Shown: positions 9,432 through 18,806, counted from the first letter of the stretch. The stretch: DNA of 64,000 bases from Acinetobacter pittii (GCF_034067285.1 NZ_CP139286.1:2170001-2234000), one strand, 5' to 3'. Numbers and translations: made by a program. Notes: generated by a model not told the origin, from the sequence alone.

Positions 9432-10711
9432 TCTGCCTTTTGCGGGTTAAATAGTCGGTCTTTAATAAATAACAATGGAATTACCCCGCAGATAAAATAA
9501 GCTGCAGCCATTACTAAAAGCCCTAAGCCAATAGAACCATGTTGTGATAGATAACCAATTGTTAATGGAGAGAAGATTGAAAGTACTTTGCCAATGTTAT
9601 AAGCACCTCCCACTGCCGAACCACGAATGGAAGTTGGGAAGCTTTCAGTCATATAAGTGGCATTAATTGCGTATGGAATACCGTAAAGGAAACCGAAGAA
9701 CAGCATCATCCATAAAATGTTGGTTGGTGTATTTAAATAAACAATAACTGGAATAAATAAGGCAGTCCCAATGGTTCCGAAGGCGAATACAGCACGGCGT
9801 CCTAATTTATCGGCAATAATTCCTGCAATCACTTTGGCGAACATCATAATCAGGAAAGTACCGACCATATACATGGCCATTTCTTTAAACTTGATGCCAA
9901 GATCAGACTCTAAGTAAGCCGGTAACCAGTTACTTACGCCGTAATAACCGAACTGCAATGCACCAGTACTAATTATCCAAAGAACAAACATGGTGCCATG
10001 TTTCTTATCTCTTAAAATTTCAAGATATGGATTTTGACGTTTTTTAGGCTGGTTACTTTGAGCGACTTCTAACGCTTTTAATTGACGAGATTTTTTCCAA
10101 GACTCTGGTTCAGGTACACAAAAGTACATCAAAATTGACAACACTACAGGCGTAATCGCAATCCAATACAGGAAACGCCAGCCATGTTCAGGAATAATAT
10201 GTCCTGCTAATAAAGTCGCTAGCAAAGAACCCAAGGTATAGCCCGTCATGAGGGTAGCCAAAACAGTTGAGCGATGTTTGGTTGGCACCATTTCTGACAT
10301 TAAAATATTACAAGCAATATAGAGCGCACCTAAGCCCATCGCTCCAAAGGTTCTTAAAACTGCAAATTGCATATAAGAATCAGCAAAACCCAGTGCACTG
10401 GTTAAAACTGAAGAATAAGCAATAAAGAACACAATGATGCGAACTCGCCCAAAACGGTCACACGCCCAGCCACCAATCAGACCACCTATAGCCGATCCAA
10501 AAAGCGTTAAGCTACCTAGTGTTCCAGCTTGTACCCCCGTCAAATGAAATTCTGTTTTAAGACTGGTCAGGCTTAATGCCAAAAACCCTAAGTCTGCCCC
10601 ATCACACAACAATGTTAAAAAAGCGAATATAAATGCGGTAATCCAAATTTTTTTTGGTGTCTGGATAGCTTCACTGCTAGCCGTATTTTGCGTAACTGTT
10701 TCTGTTGTCAT
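9428..10711 (-). CDS. dcaK: MFS dicarboxylate/aromatic acid:H+ symporter
   Basis: This 427-residue protein of the AAHS (aromatic acid:H+ symporter) branch shows the family motif DGADLGFLALSL in helix 1, the motif-A loop GGWACDRFGRVR after helix 2, and ADKLGRRAVFAFG in the second half. Helix 1 of this branch carries the acidic residue needed for symport. The start at 10711 is preferred because GAGGA lies 7 nt upstream; longer starts at 10717 and 10753 lack a good site. Its place in the operon between dcaA and dcaI fits inner-membrane uptake of the dicarboxylate. A clear paralogue lies at 24790. Confidence 0.85.
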   Translation of the reverse strand: MTTETVTQNTASSEAIQTPKKIWITAFIFAFLTLLCDGADLGFLALSLTSLKTEFHLTGVQAGTLGSLTLFGSAIGGLIGGWACDRFGRVRIIVFFIAYSSVLTSALGFADSYMQFAVLRTFGAMGLGALYIACNILMSEMVPTKHRSTVLATLMTGYTLGSLLATLLAGHIIPEHGWRFLYWIAITPVVLSILMYFCVPEPESWKKSRQLKALEVAQSNQPKKRQNPYLEILRDKKHGTMFVLWIISTGALQFGYYGVSNWLPAYLESDLGIKFKEMAMYMVGTFLIMMFAKVIAGIIADKLGRRAVFAFGTIGTALFIPVIVYLNTPTNILWMMLFFGFLYGIPYAINATYMTESFPTSIRGSAVGGAYNIGKVLSIFSPLTIGYLSQHGSIGLGLLVMAAAYFICGVIPLLFIKDRLFNPQKAE

Positions 10712-10732
10712 ATCCATATCCTCAGAAGGAAC

Positions 10733-10753
10733 ATGAGGCATCCCATGCCTCAT
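10733..10753 (-). other. Intercistronic hairpin between dcaA and dcaK
   Basis: The 8-bp arms ATGAGGCA / TGCCTCAT enclose a 5-nt loop in the dcaA-dcaK spacer. No T-run follows. With the hairpin at 9412 it brackets the transporter cistron. Confidence 0.5.
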
Positions 10754-10769
10754 GGCATTTGATTTTTTA

Positions 10770-11924
10770 TTAGGCTGTAGCTTCCCTAATCATATTTTTG
10801 GCAATAATAATTTGTTGAACTTGCGTGGTTCCTTCATAGAGACGGAACAAACGGACATCCCGATAAAAACGTTCAATGGCATATTCACTGATATAGCCTG
10901 CTCCACCGTGAATCTGTACACAGCGGTCAGCAACACGGCCACACATTTCGGTTGCAAACATTTTTGCGCAAGACGCTTCTGTACTAATGTTTTCGCCATT
11001 ATCACGGCGACGGGCTGCATCTAGGACCATACATTTAGCGGCATAAATCTCGGCTTTTGAGTCAGCAAGCATGGCTTGAATCAGCTGGAAGTTTGCAATA
11101 GGCTGACCAAACTGCTTACGTTCAATCGCATAGTGCAATGCGTCGTTTAGCATGCGTTCAGCAACACCCACACTATACGCACCAATGTGCAAGCGACCTT
11201 TATCAAGTACTTTCATGGCCGTTTTAAAACCGACACCCTCTACCCCACCAATCAATGCAGAAGCAGGTACACGGCAGTTATCAAAAATTACATCACAGGT
11301 GTGTGAGCCTTTTTGTCCCATTTTTTGGTCAATTTTTCCCAATGTAATACCTGGTGTATTGGCCTCAACTAAAAAAGCTGAAATACCGCCTGACCCTTTA
11401 ATTTCAGGGTTGGTTCGCGCCATTACGGTGAAAGTTGCAGCGTGAGGTGCATTGGTAATAAAACGTTTGGTACCGTTTAATACATAAAAATCGCCATCTT
11501 TTACGGCACTGGTTTTTAAAGAAGCAGCATCGGAACCAGATTCAGGCTCGGTTAAACAAAATGAACCAATAATTTCGCCACTTGCGTAACGAGGTAAATA
11601 TTTTTGCTTTTGCTCTTCTGTGCCATCGATCAAAATTGCACTTGAGCCAATACCGTTATTGGTGCCAATTAAAGAACGAAAAGCCGGTGAAGTTTGTCCA
11701 AGTTCAAATGCAACTCTGACTTCCTCTTCCATGGTGATGCCTAGGCCACCATATTCTTCGGGAATTGTGAGACCGAACAAACCTAGCTCACGCATTTGCT
11801 GCACAATGTCATCCGGAATTTTGTCTTTCTCTACCACTTCGTTTTCACGAGGGATCAATTCATTTTTTACAAAATCTCGAATTGTTGAAAGTAACTGCTC
11901 CAACATCCCTTCATCACGGATCAT
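10770..11924 (-). CDS. dcaA: Acyl-CoA dehydrogenase (adipyl-CoA dehydrogenase type)
   Basis: This 384-residue standard-length acyl-CoA dehydrogenase has FCLTEPESGSDAASLK in the substrate/FAD region, CVQIHGGAGYISEYAIERFYRD, and LYEGTTQVQQIIIAKN, where the glutamate is the expected catalytic base. It should introduce the 2,3-double bond into adipyl-CoA or a related dicarboxyl-CoA. It is the first gene of the leftward operon, divergent from dcaE across 311 bp that hold an IclR-type palindrome midway. A paralogue at 23577 matches it over most of its length (clearly more than two thirds identical by eye). Confidence 0.86.
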   Translation of the reverse strand: MIRDEGMLEQLLSTIRDFVKNELIPRENEVVEKDKIPDDIVQQMRELGLFGLTIPEEYGGLGITMEEEVRVAFELGQTSPAFRSLIGTNNGIGSSAILIDGTEEQKQKYLPRYASGEIIGSFCLTEPESGSDAASLKTSAVKDGDFYVLNGTKRFITNAPHAATFTVMARTNPEIKGSGGISAFLVEANTPGITLGKIDQKMGQKGSHTCDVIFDNCRVPASALIGGVEGVGFKTAMKVLDKGRLHIGAYSVGVAERMLNDALHYAIERKQFGQPIANFQLIQAMLADSKAEIYAAKCMVLDAARRRDNGENISTEASCAKMFATEMCGRVADRCVQIHGGAGYISEYAIERFYRDVRLFRLYEGTTQVQQIIIAKNMIREATA

Positions 11925-12235
11925 CTGTGATCTCCCTTTTTATGTATTTCCATCGTACCCATCAGCCATCTCCAGCTTGTCTGGATACCATGTTTTAAAT
12001 CTTGTTTACTGCGGATGTGTTTCATAGTACGAGAACAAAAATACAAATTTCAAGCTTTTTTGAAAATTAATTTCGTTAAACGAAATTTAAAAACACACCA
12101 TTACGGAATATCAAATACTTAGCTTATTTAATAAATCCTAATTGCTCTAATGGACTAAATAAGACTTGAAATAAATTCCAAAATAAGCATCATAAAAGGA
12201 ATATAGTTTTGATATGCGAAACAAGGAATTCAAAA
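11925..12235. other. dcaA-dcaE divergent promoter region
   Basis: This 311-bp AT-rich spacer has no credible ORF. It holds the perfect palindrome at 12069-12087 and a weaker GCGAAA half-site (12207-12221) close to the dcaE start. Confidence 0.6.
12069..12087. promoter_or_regulatory. IclR-type operator between dcaA and dcaE
   Basis: A perfect 19-bp palindrome (AATTTCGTT, one central base, AACGAAATT) contains the core TTTCGT-N3-ACGAAA (12071-12085). It lies about 150 bp from both divergent start codons. The core matches sites before both IclR genes of the window, so it is a likely binding site of the regulator at 16728. Confidence 0.7.
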
Positions 12236-13024
12236 ATGAGTGTATTAACAGGGAATAATTTCGTAGAAGTCGACTTTTCTATTCAAAAAATAGCGATTGT
12301 AAAAATAAACCGACCTGAAGCAAAAAATGCACTGAATACAGAGGTTCGCAAACAATTAGCACAAGCTTTTACCGAATTAAGTTTTAACGATGAGATCAAT
12401 GCAGTTGTGCTCACAGGTGGCGAAGAAGTCTTTGCCGCAGGTGCAGATTTAAAAGAAATGGCAACCGCAACTTCAACTGAAATGTTGTTGCGTCATACTG
12501 AACGTTATTGGAATGCGATTGCTCAGTGCCCTAAACCCGTGATTGCTGCTGTAAATGGTTATGCATTAGGGGGTGGCTGCGAACTTGCAATGCACGCTGA
12601 TATTATTATTGCAGGTAAAGGCGCAACCTTTGGTCAACCGGAAATTAAAGTCGGTTTAATGCCAGGTGCTGGTGGGACACAACGTTTATTCCGTGCGGTT
12701 GGTAAATTTCATGCCATGCGCATGATTATGACGGGTGCTATGGTGAAAGCCGAAGAAGCTTATATCATTGGTCTTGTTTCACAAGTCACAGAAGACGACC
12801 AAACCATTCCAACTGCGATTCAAATGGCGCAAAGCCTCGCAAAAATGCCTCCTATTGCCCTGCAACAAATTAAAGAAGTTGCACTCATGAGCGAAGACGT
12901 GCCATTAAATGCAGGCTTAACTCTAGAACGAAAATCATTCCAGTTACTGTTTTCTACCGAAGATAAAAATGAAGGCGTTCAAGCTTTTATTGAAAAACGT
13001 AAACCGTCTTATCAAGGTAAATAA
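12236..13024 (+). CDS. dcaE: Enoyl-CoA hydratase (2,3-didehydroadipyl-CoA hydratase type)
   Basis: This 262-residue crotonase-fold protein contains FAAGADLKEMA (oxyanion-hole strand), AAVNGYALGGGCELAMHADI, and FGQPEIKVGLMPGAGGTQRL; the two glutamates expected of hydratases lie in these last segments. The frame opens earlier at a TTG (12209), but the ATG at 12236 follows AAGGA at 9 nt and is preferred. It would hydrate the enoyl-CoA formed by DcaA. It is the first gene of the rightward operon (dcaE, SDR, dcaH, dcaF). Close relatives act in the paa pathway (PaaF). Confidence 0.86.
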   Translation: MSVLTGNNFVEVDFSIQKIAIVKINRPEAKNALNTEVRKQLAQAFTELSFNDEINAVVLTGGEEVFAAGADLKEMATATSTEMLLRHTERYWNAIAQCPKPVIAAVNGYALGGGCELAMHADIIIAGKGATFGQPEIKVGLMPGAGGTQRLFRAVGKFHAMRMIMTGAMVKAEEAYIIGLVSQVTEDDQTIPTAIQMAQSLAKMPPIALQQIKEVALMSEDVPLNAGLTLERKSFQLLFSTEDKNEGVQAFIEKRKPSYQGK

Positions 13025-13053
13025 TTTAAAACGATAGTAACAAAGGAATGAAA

Positions 13054-13815
13054 ATGAGTAGAAAAGTATTAATTAGTGCAGGTGGTTCAGGGATTGGACG
13101 ATACATTGCTGAAGTCTTTTTAAACAATCATGATGAAGTTTTCGTTTGTGATATTAGTGCTAAAAACTTAGAACAATTTCAACAAGATTATCCTAAGCTG
13201 CATATACATACGTGTGATTTGGCTGATCATGAGCAAATTAAACTCATGTTTAATGAAGCAGTCCAGAAACTTGGCGGTATTGATATTTTAGTCAATAACA
13301 CCGGTATCTCCGGCCCGACTGTTGCCGCAGATGAACTAAGTTTTGATGATTGGAACTCGGTAATTAATTTAAACCTGAATAGTACTTTTTCAATTACCCA
13401 GTTAGCCATTCCCTATTTAAAAAAAGCAAAAGCAGGCGTAATTATAAATATGTCGTCTATTGCCGGCCGCCTAGGCTATCCATACCGATTGGCTTATTCC
13501 ACTTCAAAATGGGGGCTGATTGGTTTTACCAAAACGCTTTCTATGGAACTCGGTGCAGACAATATTCGAGTTAACGCTATTCTTCCGGGTGCAGTAGATG
13601 GTGATCGAGTTCAACGTGTATTACAGGCCCGTGCCGATGTAGCCCATACCTCACTTGAAGAAGTGACTCAAAACGCACTGAAAAATCAGTCGCTCAAATA
13701 TTTTGTAAATCCAAAGCATATTGCAGATTTATGCCTATTTATAGCTTCAGATAGCGGACGCTCTATTTCAGGTCAAATCTTACCAATTGATGGTGATAAA
13801 CAATGCTTAAGCTAA
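13054..13815 (+). CDS. Short-chain dehydrogenase/reductase in the dca operon
   Basis: The 253-residue classical SDR has an N-terminal Rossmann glycine motif SAGGSGIGR, NNTG in place of the usual NNAG, a catalytic serine in MSSIAG, and the YSTSK motif (Y-x3-K). An ATG at 13048 also exists, but AAGGA is better spaced for 13054. It probably oxidises a 3-hydroxyacyl-CoA or related alcohol with NAD(P). That is odd, because dcaH two genes away already covers that step, so it may act on the other stereoisomer or on a branched or hydroxylated substrate. It lies 29 bp after dcaE, so it is cotranscribed. Confidence 0.75.
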   Translation: MSRKVLISAGGSGIGRYIAEVFLNNHDEVFVCDISAKNLEQFQQDYPKLHIHTCDLADHEQIKLMFNEAVQKLGGIDILVNNTGISGPTVAADELSFDDWNSVINLNLNSTFSITQLAIPYLKKAKAGVIINMSSIAGRLGYPYRLAYSTSKWGLIGFTKTLSMELGADNIRVNAILPGAVDGDRVQRVLQARADVAHTSLEEVTQNALKNQSLKYFVNPKHIADLCLFIASDSGRSISGQILPIDGDKQCLS

Positions 13816-13876
13816 ATCACCAAGCCCTATTTTTCAGTTTAATTTCAAATATAGATTAATTATCAGGATGATCGAC

Positions 13877-15400
13877 ATGACTTATGATATTAAAAGCATG
13901 GCTGTGATTGGTGTCGGTATTATGGGCAGTGGCATTGCCCAAATTGCTGCGCAGTCAGGTCATACTACTTATTTATATGATGTCAAGGCAGGCGCGGCAG
14001 AACAGGCTAAAGAAAAACTGGCTGCTACATTTCAAAAGTTAGTCGACAAAAATAAAATTACATCTGAGCAAGCAACAGCAGCAAATAATCATTTAATTGT
14101 TGCTCAGCAAATTGAAGATTTAAAAAATTGCGACCTTATTGTAGAAGCAATTGTTGAACGCCTCGATATCAAACAAAGTTTGATGCAACAGCTTGAAGAC
14201 ATTGTTTCAGACAATACCATTTTAGCCTCAAACACTTCTTCTCTTTCTATTACAGCGATTGCGGCAAACTGCAAAAAACCCGAACGTGTCGTGGGTTATC
14301 ACTTTTTTAACCCAGTTCCACTCATGAAAGTAGTCGAGGTGATCCGTGGTTTAAAAACCGACCAACTTATTATTGATGCCTTAAACGATCTGTCTCGTGC
14401 ATTTGGTCATCGCCCTGTTGTTGCGAAGGACACCCCTGGATTTATTATTAATCACGCCGGTCGAGCTTATGGAACCGAAGCACTTAAAATTTTAAATGAA
14501 AACGTCTGTGACATCAGTGAAATTGACCGAATTTTACGTGACGGCGTTGGTTTTAGAATGGGGCCATTTGAGTTACTCGATTTAACAGGCCTTGATGTCT
14601 CTCATCCTGTGATGGAGTCGATTTATCATCAGTATTATGAAGAAGCCCGTTACAAACCAAACCCGCTGACCAAGCAAATGTTAGACGCCAAGCAACTCGG
14701 ACGTAAGGTTAATCAAGGTTTTTATAATTATGAAACTGGTTCAAAAACAGGTGAACAACCTGCCAAGTTTGTAGAGCGTTTAGCGCAATATCCAAAAGTT
14801 TGGATTGCGGCAGATTTCTTAGACGATAAAAAACAGCTTGAAGATTATTTAACTCAGCAAAATATTGCCCTAGACATCAACCCCGAACCTCAAACAGATA
14901 GTTTATGTTTACTCGCTTGCTACGGTGAAGACACAACCCAAGCGGCTACCCGCTTAGGGATTAACCCAGAACAAGCCGTTGCTATAGACATGCTTTATGG
15001 CATTGCAAAGCACCGCACCTTGATGCCTTCACTTGTTACCAAACCTGAATACCGACAAGCCGCTCACTCTATTTTCAATCTAGATGGAAATCTGGTGAGT
15101 ATGATTAATGAAAGTATTGGCTTTGTTGCTCAGCGCGTTTTAGCAATGGTGATTAATCTAGGCTGTGATATTGCCCAGCAAAATGTTGCCACGGTAGATG
15201 ACATTAATGCCGCGGTGCGTCTTGGTTTAGGTTATCCGTTTGGACCAATTGAATGGGGCGATCAAGTCGGTAGCGAAAAAATCTTACTCATTCTGAACCG
15301 TATAACAGCGCTTACGCATGACCCGCGTTACCGCCCTAGCCCATGGTTACAGCGCCGTGTCGCACTTCATTTACCTCTTACTTTTACTCACGAGTCTTGA
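13877..15400 (+). CDS. dcaH: 3-hydroxyacyl-CoA dehydrogenase, duplicated C-terminal domain (PaaH/DcaH type)
   Basis: This 507-residue protein has an N-terminal Rossmann domain, GVGIMGSGIAQIAAQ, followed by VEAIVERLDIKQ and ASNTSSLSI of the 3HCDH family, and two copies of the 3HCDH C-terminal helical domain (about residues 185-285 and 400-505). That length and the doubled tail are typical of the 3-hydroxyadipyl-CoA dehydrogenases. Start 13877 is chosen over the ATG at 13868, which overlaps the AGGA ribosome binding site. The partial paaH gene at the right edge of the window has the same architecture. Reaction: 3-hydroxyadipyl-CoA to 3-oxoadipyl-CoA with NAD. Confidence 0.87.
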   Translation: MTYDIKSMAVIGVGIMGSGIAQIAAQSGHTTYLYDVKAGAAEQAKEKLAATFQKLVDKNKITSEQATAANNHLIVAQQIEDLKNCDLIVEAIVERLDIKQSLMQQLEDIVSDNTILASNTSSLSITAIAANCKKPERVVGYHFFNPVPLMKVVEVIRGLKTDQLIIDALNDLSRAFGHRPVVAKDTPGFIINHAGRAYGTEALKILNENVCDISEIDRILRDGVGFRMGPFELLDLTGLDVSHPVMESIYHQYYEEARYKPNPLTKQMLDAKQLGRKVNQGFYNYETGSKTGEQPAKFVERLAQYPKVWIAADFLDDKKQLEDYLTQQNIALDINPEPQTDSLCLLACYGEDTTQAATRLGINPEQAVAIDMLYGIAKHRTLMPSLVTKPEYRQAAHSIFNLDGNLVSMINESIGFVAQRVLAMVINLGCDIAQQNVATVDDINAAVRLGLGYPFGPIEWGDQVGSEKILLILNRITALTHDPRYRPSPWLQRRVALHLPLTFTHES

Positions 15401-15414
15401 AAAGGAATTTCTCA

Positions 15415-16620
15415 ATGTTAAATGCATATATTTATGATGGTTTACGTAGTCCATTTGGCCGTCATGCAGGTGAACTTGCCTCAATTCGTCCTGATGATTT
15501 AGCTGCAACCGTCATTCAAAAGTTGCTTGAAAAAACTGGTGTGCCGGGCGCGGATATTGAAGATGTGATTTTAGGCGACACCAACCAAGCAGGTGAAGAT
15601 AGTCGTAATGTAGCGAGAAATGCCCTGTTACTTGCAGGTTTACCTGTCACTGTACCGGGCCAGACGGTAAACCGCCTATGTGCGAGTGGTTTAGGTGCGG
15701 TAATTGATTCAGCACGCGCTATTACTTGTGGTGAAGGTGAGCTCTATATCGCAGGTGGTGTAGAAAGTATGTCTCGCGCACCTTTTGTAATGGGTAAAGC
15801 CGAAAGTGCTTATAGCCGTGATGCAAAAATTTATGACACCACCATTGGATCTCGTTTTCCAAATAAAAAAATTATTGCTCAGTACGGCGGCCATTCAATG
15901 CCTGAAACGGGTGATAACGTTGCTGCTGACTTTGGTATTAGCCGCGAGCAAGCTGATTTATTTGCAGCTCAATCACAAGCCAAATATCAAAAAGCCAAAG
16001 AAGAAGGTTTCTTTGCTGATGAAATTACTCCAATTGAGGTTTTCCAAGGCAAAAAATTACCGCCTAAACTCGTTTCAGAAGATGAACACCCTCGCCCAAG
16101 CTCAACTGTTGAAGCACTCACAAAGTTAAAACCTCTATTTGAAGGTGGCGTGGTTACTGCGGGTAATGCCTCAGGAATTAACGACGGTGCAGCAGCACTT
16201 TTGATTGGTTCAGAAGCAGCAGGTCAAAAATATGGCCTAAAACCAATGGCAAAAATCTTATCAGCCGCGGCTGCTGGTATTGAGCCACGCATTATGGGTG
16301 CAGGCCCTATTGAAGCCATTAAAAAAGCCGTTGCGCGTGCTGGTCTTACCTTAGATGACATGGATATTATTGAAATTAATGAAGCTTTTGCTTCACAGGT
16401 TTTATCTTGTTTAAAAGGCTTAAATGTTGATTTTAATGACCCACGTGTAAACCCAAACGGTGGCGCGATTGCAGTTGGTCATCCACTTGGTGCATCTGGC
16501 GCTCGTCTTAGCTTAACAGTAGCACGCGAGCTAATTCGTCGTAAAAAGAAATATGCCGTGGTGAGCCTATGTATTGGTGTAGGTCAAGGTCTTGCAATGG
16601 TGATTGAAAACGTTTCATAA
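15415..16620 (+). CDS. dcaF: 3-oxoadipyl-CoA thiolase
   Basis: This 401-residue thiolase has the nucleophilic cysteine in [11 protein letters not shown], the GGAIAVGHPLGASGAR histidine segment, and the second cysteine in SLCIGVGQG. All three are the classical thiolase active-site motifs. The start at 15415 follows AAAAGGA; the frame continues upstream to 15343 inside dcaH without a site. It cleaves 3-oxoadipyl-CoA to succinyl-CoA and acetyl-CoA, ending the dca route. PaaJ at 62053 is a full-length paralogue in the same window, and PcaF would be an equivalent name on sequence alone. Confidence 0.88.
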   Translation: MLNAYIYDGLRSPFGRHAGELASIRPDDLAATVIQKLLEKTGVPGADIEDVILGDTNQAGEDSRNVARNALLLAGLPVTVPGQTVNRLCASGLGAVIDSARAITCGEGELYIAGGVESMSRAPFVMGKAESAYSRDAKIYDTTIGSRFPNKKIIAQYGGHSMPETGDNVAADFGISREQADLFAAQSQAKYQKAKEEGFFADEITPIEVFQGKKLPPKLVSEDEHPRPSSTVEALTKLKPLFEGGVVTAGNASGINDGAAALLIGSEAAGQKYGLKPMAKILSAAAAGIEPRIMGAGPIEAIKKAVARAGLTLDDMDIIEINEAFASQVLSCLKGLNVDFNDPRVNPNGGAIAVGHPLGASGARLSLTVARELIRRKKKYAVVSLCIGVGQGLAMVIENVS

Positions 16621-16670
16621 ACTGCACCAGATATCCATTCATCACAACAGCGCAGTGATGAATGGATTTA

Positions 16671-16685
16671 TTTTGCAGAGCGAAA
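16671..16685. promoter_or_regulatory. IclR-type operator before dcaR
   Basis: The sequence TTTTGC-AGA-GCGAAA differs from a perfect TTTCGC-N3-GCGAAA palindrome at one position. It lies 42 bp before the regulator's ATG, suggesting autoregulation. Confidence 0.6.
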
Positions 16686-16727
16686 TATAATGGCAAAACT
16701 ATTGCTTTAATTATATTTGAGGATCGA

Positions 16728-17570
16728 ATGTCTCAAAACACGGAAACTGAAAAACCAATAAATTTTGATGAGATACGTTTAGATCCTATTTCGCATATAC
16801 ATCGGGAAAATAACCCACAATTTATTGCTTCTTTAGCACGCGGTTTAGAACTTTTAAGATGCTTTTCTGCAAATAATCAGGTGCTGGGTAACCAAGAATT
16901 AGCAAAAATGACAGGTTTACCGAAACCGACGATTGCACGTATTACCAATACCCTTGTGTCATTAGGTTATTTAAAACAATTGCCTAACTCGACCAAATAC
17001 ACACTAGATATTGGTGTCTTATCTTTAGGATACGCTGCATTATCTAACATCTCGATTCGCAATATTGCTCATCAATATATGGAAGAGATGAGTCAGTATG
17101 TTCAAGCACCTGTAGCGATGGCAACACGTGATCGCTTAAATATGGTGTATATCGATGTTGTACAAATTGAAACTGCATTAAATATGCGTCGTCCAATTGG
17201 TTCTACTTTGCCAATTCATAGTAGTTCAATGGGCCGAGCATGCTTAGCTGCGACCCCTGAACGTGAACGCAACTTTCTACTTGATGCGTTGAAACAAAAG
17301 AATCCCGAAAACTGGCCAGCCATAAAACGTTCTTTAGAACGAGCTTTCCGTGATTACCAAGATTATGGATATTGTTTGTCTTTAGGCGAGTGGCATAAAG
17401 AAGTGAACTCGGTGGCTGTACCTTTAGTCAGCTCCAAACATGGTCTTTATGTTTTTAACTGTGGTGCGCCAAGTTTTCATTTAAATCCGGAAAAACTTGA
17501 AGGTGAAATTGGACCACGTTTAATTCACATGGTGCACAACATTCAAGATGCCTTGAATGAAACGCACTAA
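16728..17570 (+). CDS. dcaR: IclR-family regulator of the dca locus
   Basis: The 280-residue protein has an N-terminal winged helix (about residues 25-90, with the recognition region MTGLPKPTIARITNTLVSLGYLK) and a C-terminal IclR effector domain (GSTLPIHSSSMGRACLAATP, then GEWHKEVNSVAVPL). The start ATG at 16728 follows GAGGA at optimal spacing. The frame extends upstream to 16662 without a site. It follows dcaF in the same direction. Palindromes of one family before this gene and between dcaA and dcaE are likely targets. A close paralogue is at 20997. The dcaR name is assigned from context. Confidence 0.8.
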   Translation: MSQNTETEKPINFDEIRLDPISHIHRENNPQFIASLARGLELLRCFSANNQVLGNQELAKMTGLPKPTIARITNTLVSLGYLKQLPNSTKYTLDIGVLSLGYAALSNISIRNIAHQYMEEMSQYVQAPVAMATRDRLNMVYIDVVQIETALNMRRPIGSTLPIHSSSMGRACLAATPERERNFLLDALKQKNPENWPAIKRSLERAFRDYQDYGYCLSLGEWHKEVNSVAVPLVSSKHGLYVFNCGAPSFHLNPEKLEGEIGPRLIHMVHNIQDALNETH

Positions 17571-17633
17571 CAATCTTGCTTAAAACAGTCATGGTTGTGT
17601 TGATTAAAGTTCCACTTTCATTATGACTAAGGC

Positions 17634-18806
17634 ATGATGAAAAACGCACTCTATACCCCAACCATTATTTTAATGGCGATTGCCGCAGGCATTTGCACAG
17701 GTGGAAATTATTTTAGTCAGCCACTTATTCACTCAATTAGTGTAAGCCTAAATTTAACCGAAACAACTACAGCGTGGGTGCCAACTCTAGCCCAAATCAC
17801 CTACGCATGTGGCTTACTCTTTTTAATGCCGTTGGGCGACATAATAGAAAAGCGCAAACTGCTATTTATCTTTATGTTATTGGCTTCAAGTGGATTAATT
17901 ATTAGCGGTTTTTCGCACAATATTTATCTTTTACTGCTTGGTACCGTCATTACTGGTCTATTTTCCAGTTCAGCTCAATTGTTATTACCCCTTGCAGCAA
18001 GTCTGGTTCCGATTCAACAAAGTGGCCGTGTGGTTGGTTTTTTACTAAGTGGCCTCATGATGGGGGTTTTACTCGCCCGTTCCCTATCAGGATTGATGTC
18101 TACGCTTTTTGCTTGGAACATTATTTATCTGGTCAGTGGTTTTCTACTACTTATCATTGCCTTTATTTTGCACCGTAATATTGGGTTATTCCCACCAACT
18201 AAATCTGAAAACTATGCAAAAACCATCCGCTCGCTTCCACTGATTTTTATTCAAAATCGACGTTTAAGAACCAGAACTTATATTGGTGGTTTTACATTTG
18301 CTTGTGTGAGTTTAACCTTTACCACCATGTCGTTGCTTTTGGCTCCAGCGCCCTATTTTTTTAGCGATTTTACTATTGGGCTTTTCAGTTTTGTTGGGGT
18401 ATTAGGGACTTTCGTTGCCAATTTCTCAGGCAAATTTATTGACCAAGGCTATATTCATAAAATTTCAATTTATTGTGGCGTCGGGCTTATTTTAAGTTGG
18501 ATTCTTTTTTCACTTTTACCCTACTACTTCGCCTTTTACATTATTGCTTTACTCATTCTCTACGCTTCACTTTCTGCTGTTCATGTCACCAACCAAAGTA
18601 TCGTATTTAAACTTAATCAAGAATTACGCTCACGGTTTAACGCGATTTATATGACAGGTTACTTTGCGGGTGGAGCTTTAGGTACAACAGCAGGAAGCTA
18701 CGCTTGGAAACACTACGGATGGATGGGTGTCTGTATTTTGGGTTTAATTTTTGCCGTTTTATGTCTTTATTATTGTGTGAGTGATGCAAAAAATCAGCAC
18801 AATTAA
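17634..18806 (+). CDS. MFS transporter (efflux-type), paralogue of the gene at 5468
   Basis: The 390-residue protein has 12 predicted membrane segments. It opens with AAGICTGGNYFSQPLIHSIS and has MPLGDIIEKRKLLF after helix 2 and SRFNAIYMTGYFAGGALG in the second half. Each has a direct counterpart in the 5468-6685 protein, so the two are paralogues of the YgaY-type branch. It starts 63 bp after the IclR gene, with AAGG just before ATG-ATG (17634 or 17637). The substrate is not readable. Placement of the two copies on either side of the dca genes hints at efflux of acidic intermediates (inference). Confidence 0.78.
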   Translation: MMKNALYTPTIILMAIAAGICTGGNYFSQPLIHSISVSLNLTETTTAWVPTLAQITYACGLLFLMPLGDIIEKRKLLFIFMLLASSGLIISGFSHNIYLLLLGTVITGLFSSSAQLLLPLAASLVPIQQSGRVVGFLLSGLMMGVLLARSLSGLMSTLFAWNIIYLVSGFLLLIIAFILHRNIGLFPPTKSENYAKTIRSLPLIFIQNRRLRTRTYIGGFTFACVSLTFTTMSLLLAPAPYFFSDFTIGLFSFVGVLGTFVANFSGKFIDQGYIHKISIYCGVGLILSWILFSLLPYYFAFYIIALLILYASLSAVHVTNQSIVFKLNQELRSRFNAIYMTGYFAGGALGTTAGSYAWKHYGWMGVCILGLIFAVLCLYYCVSDAKNQHN

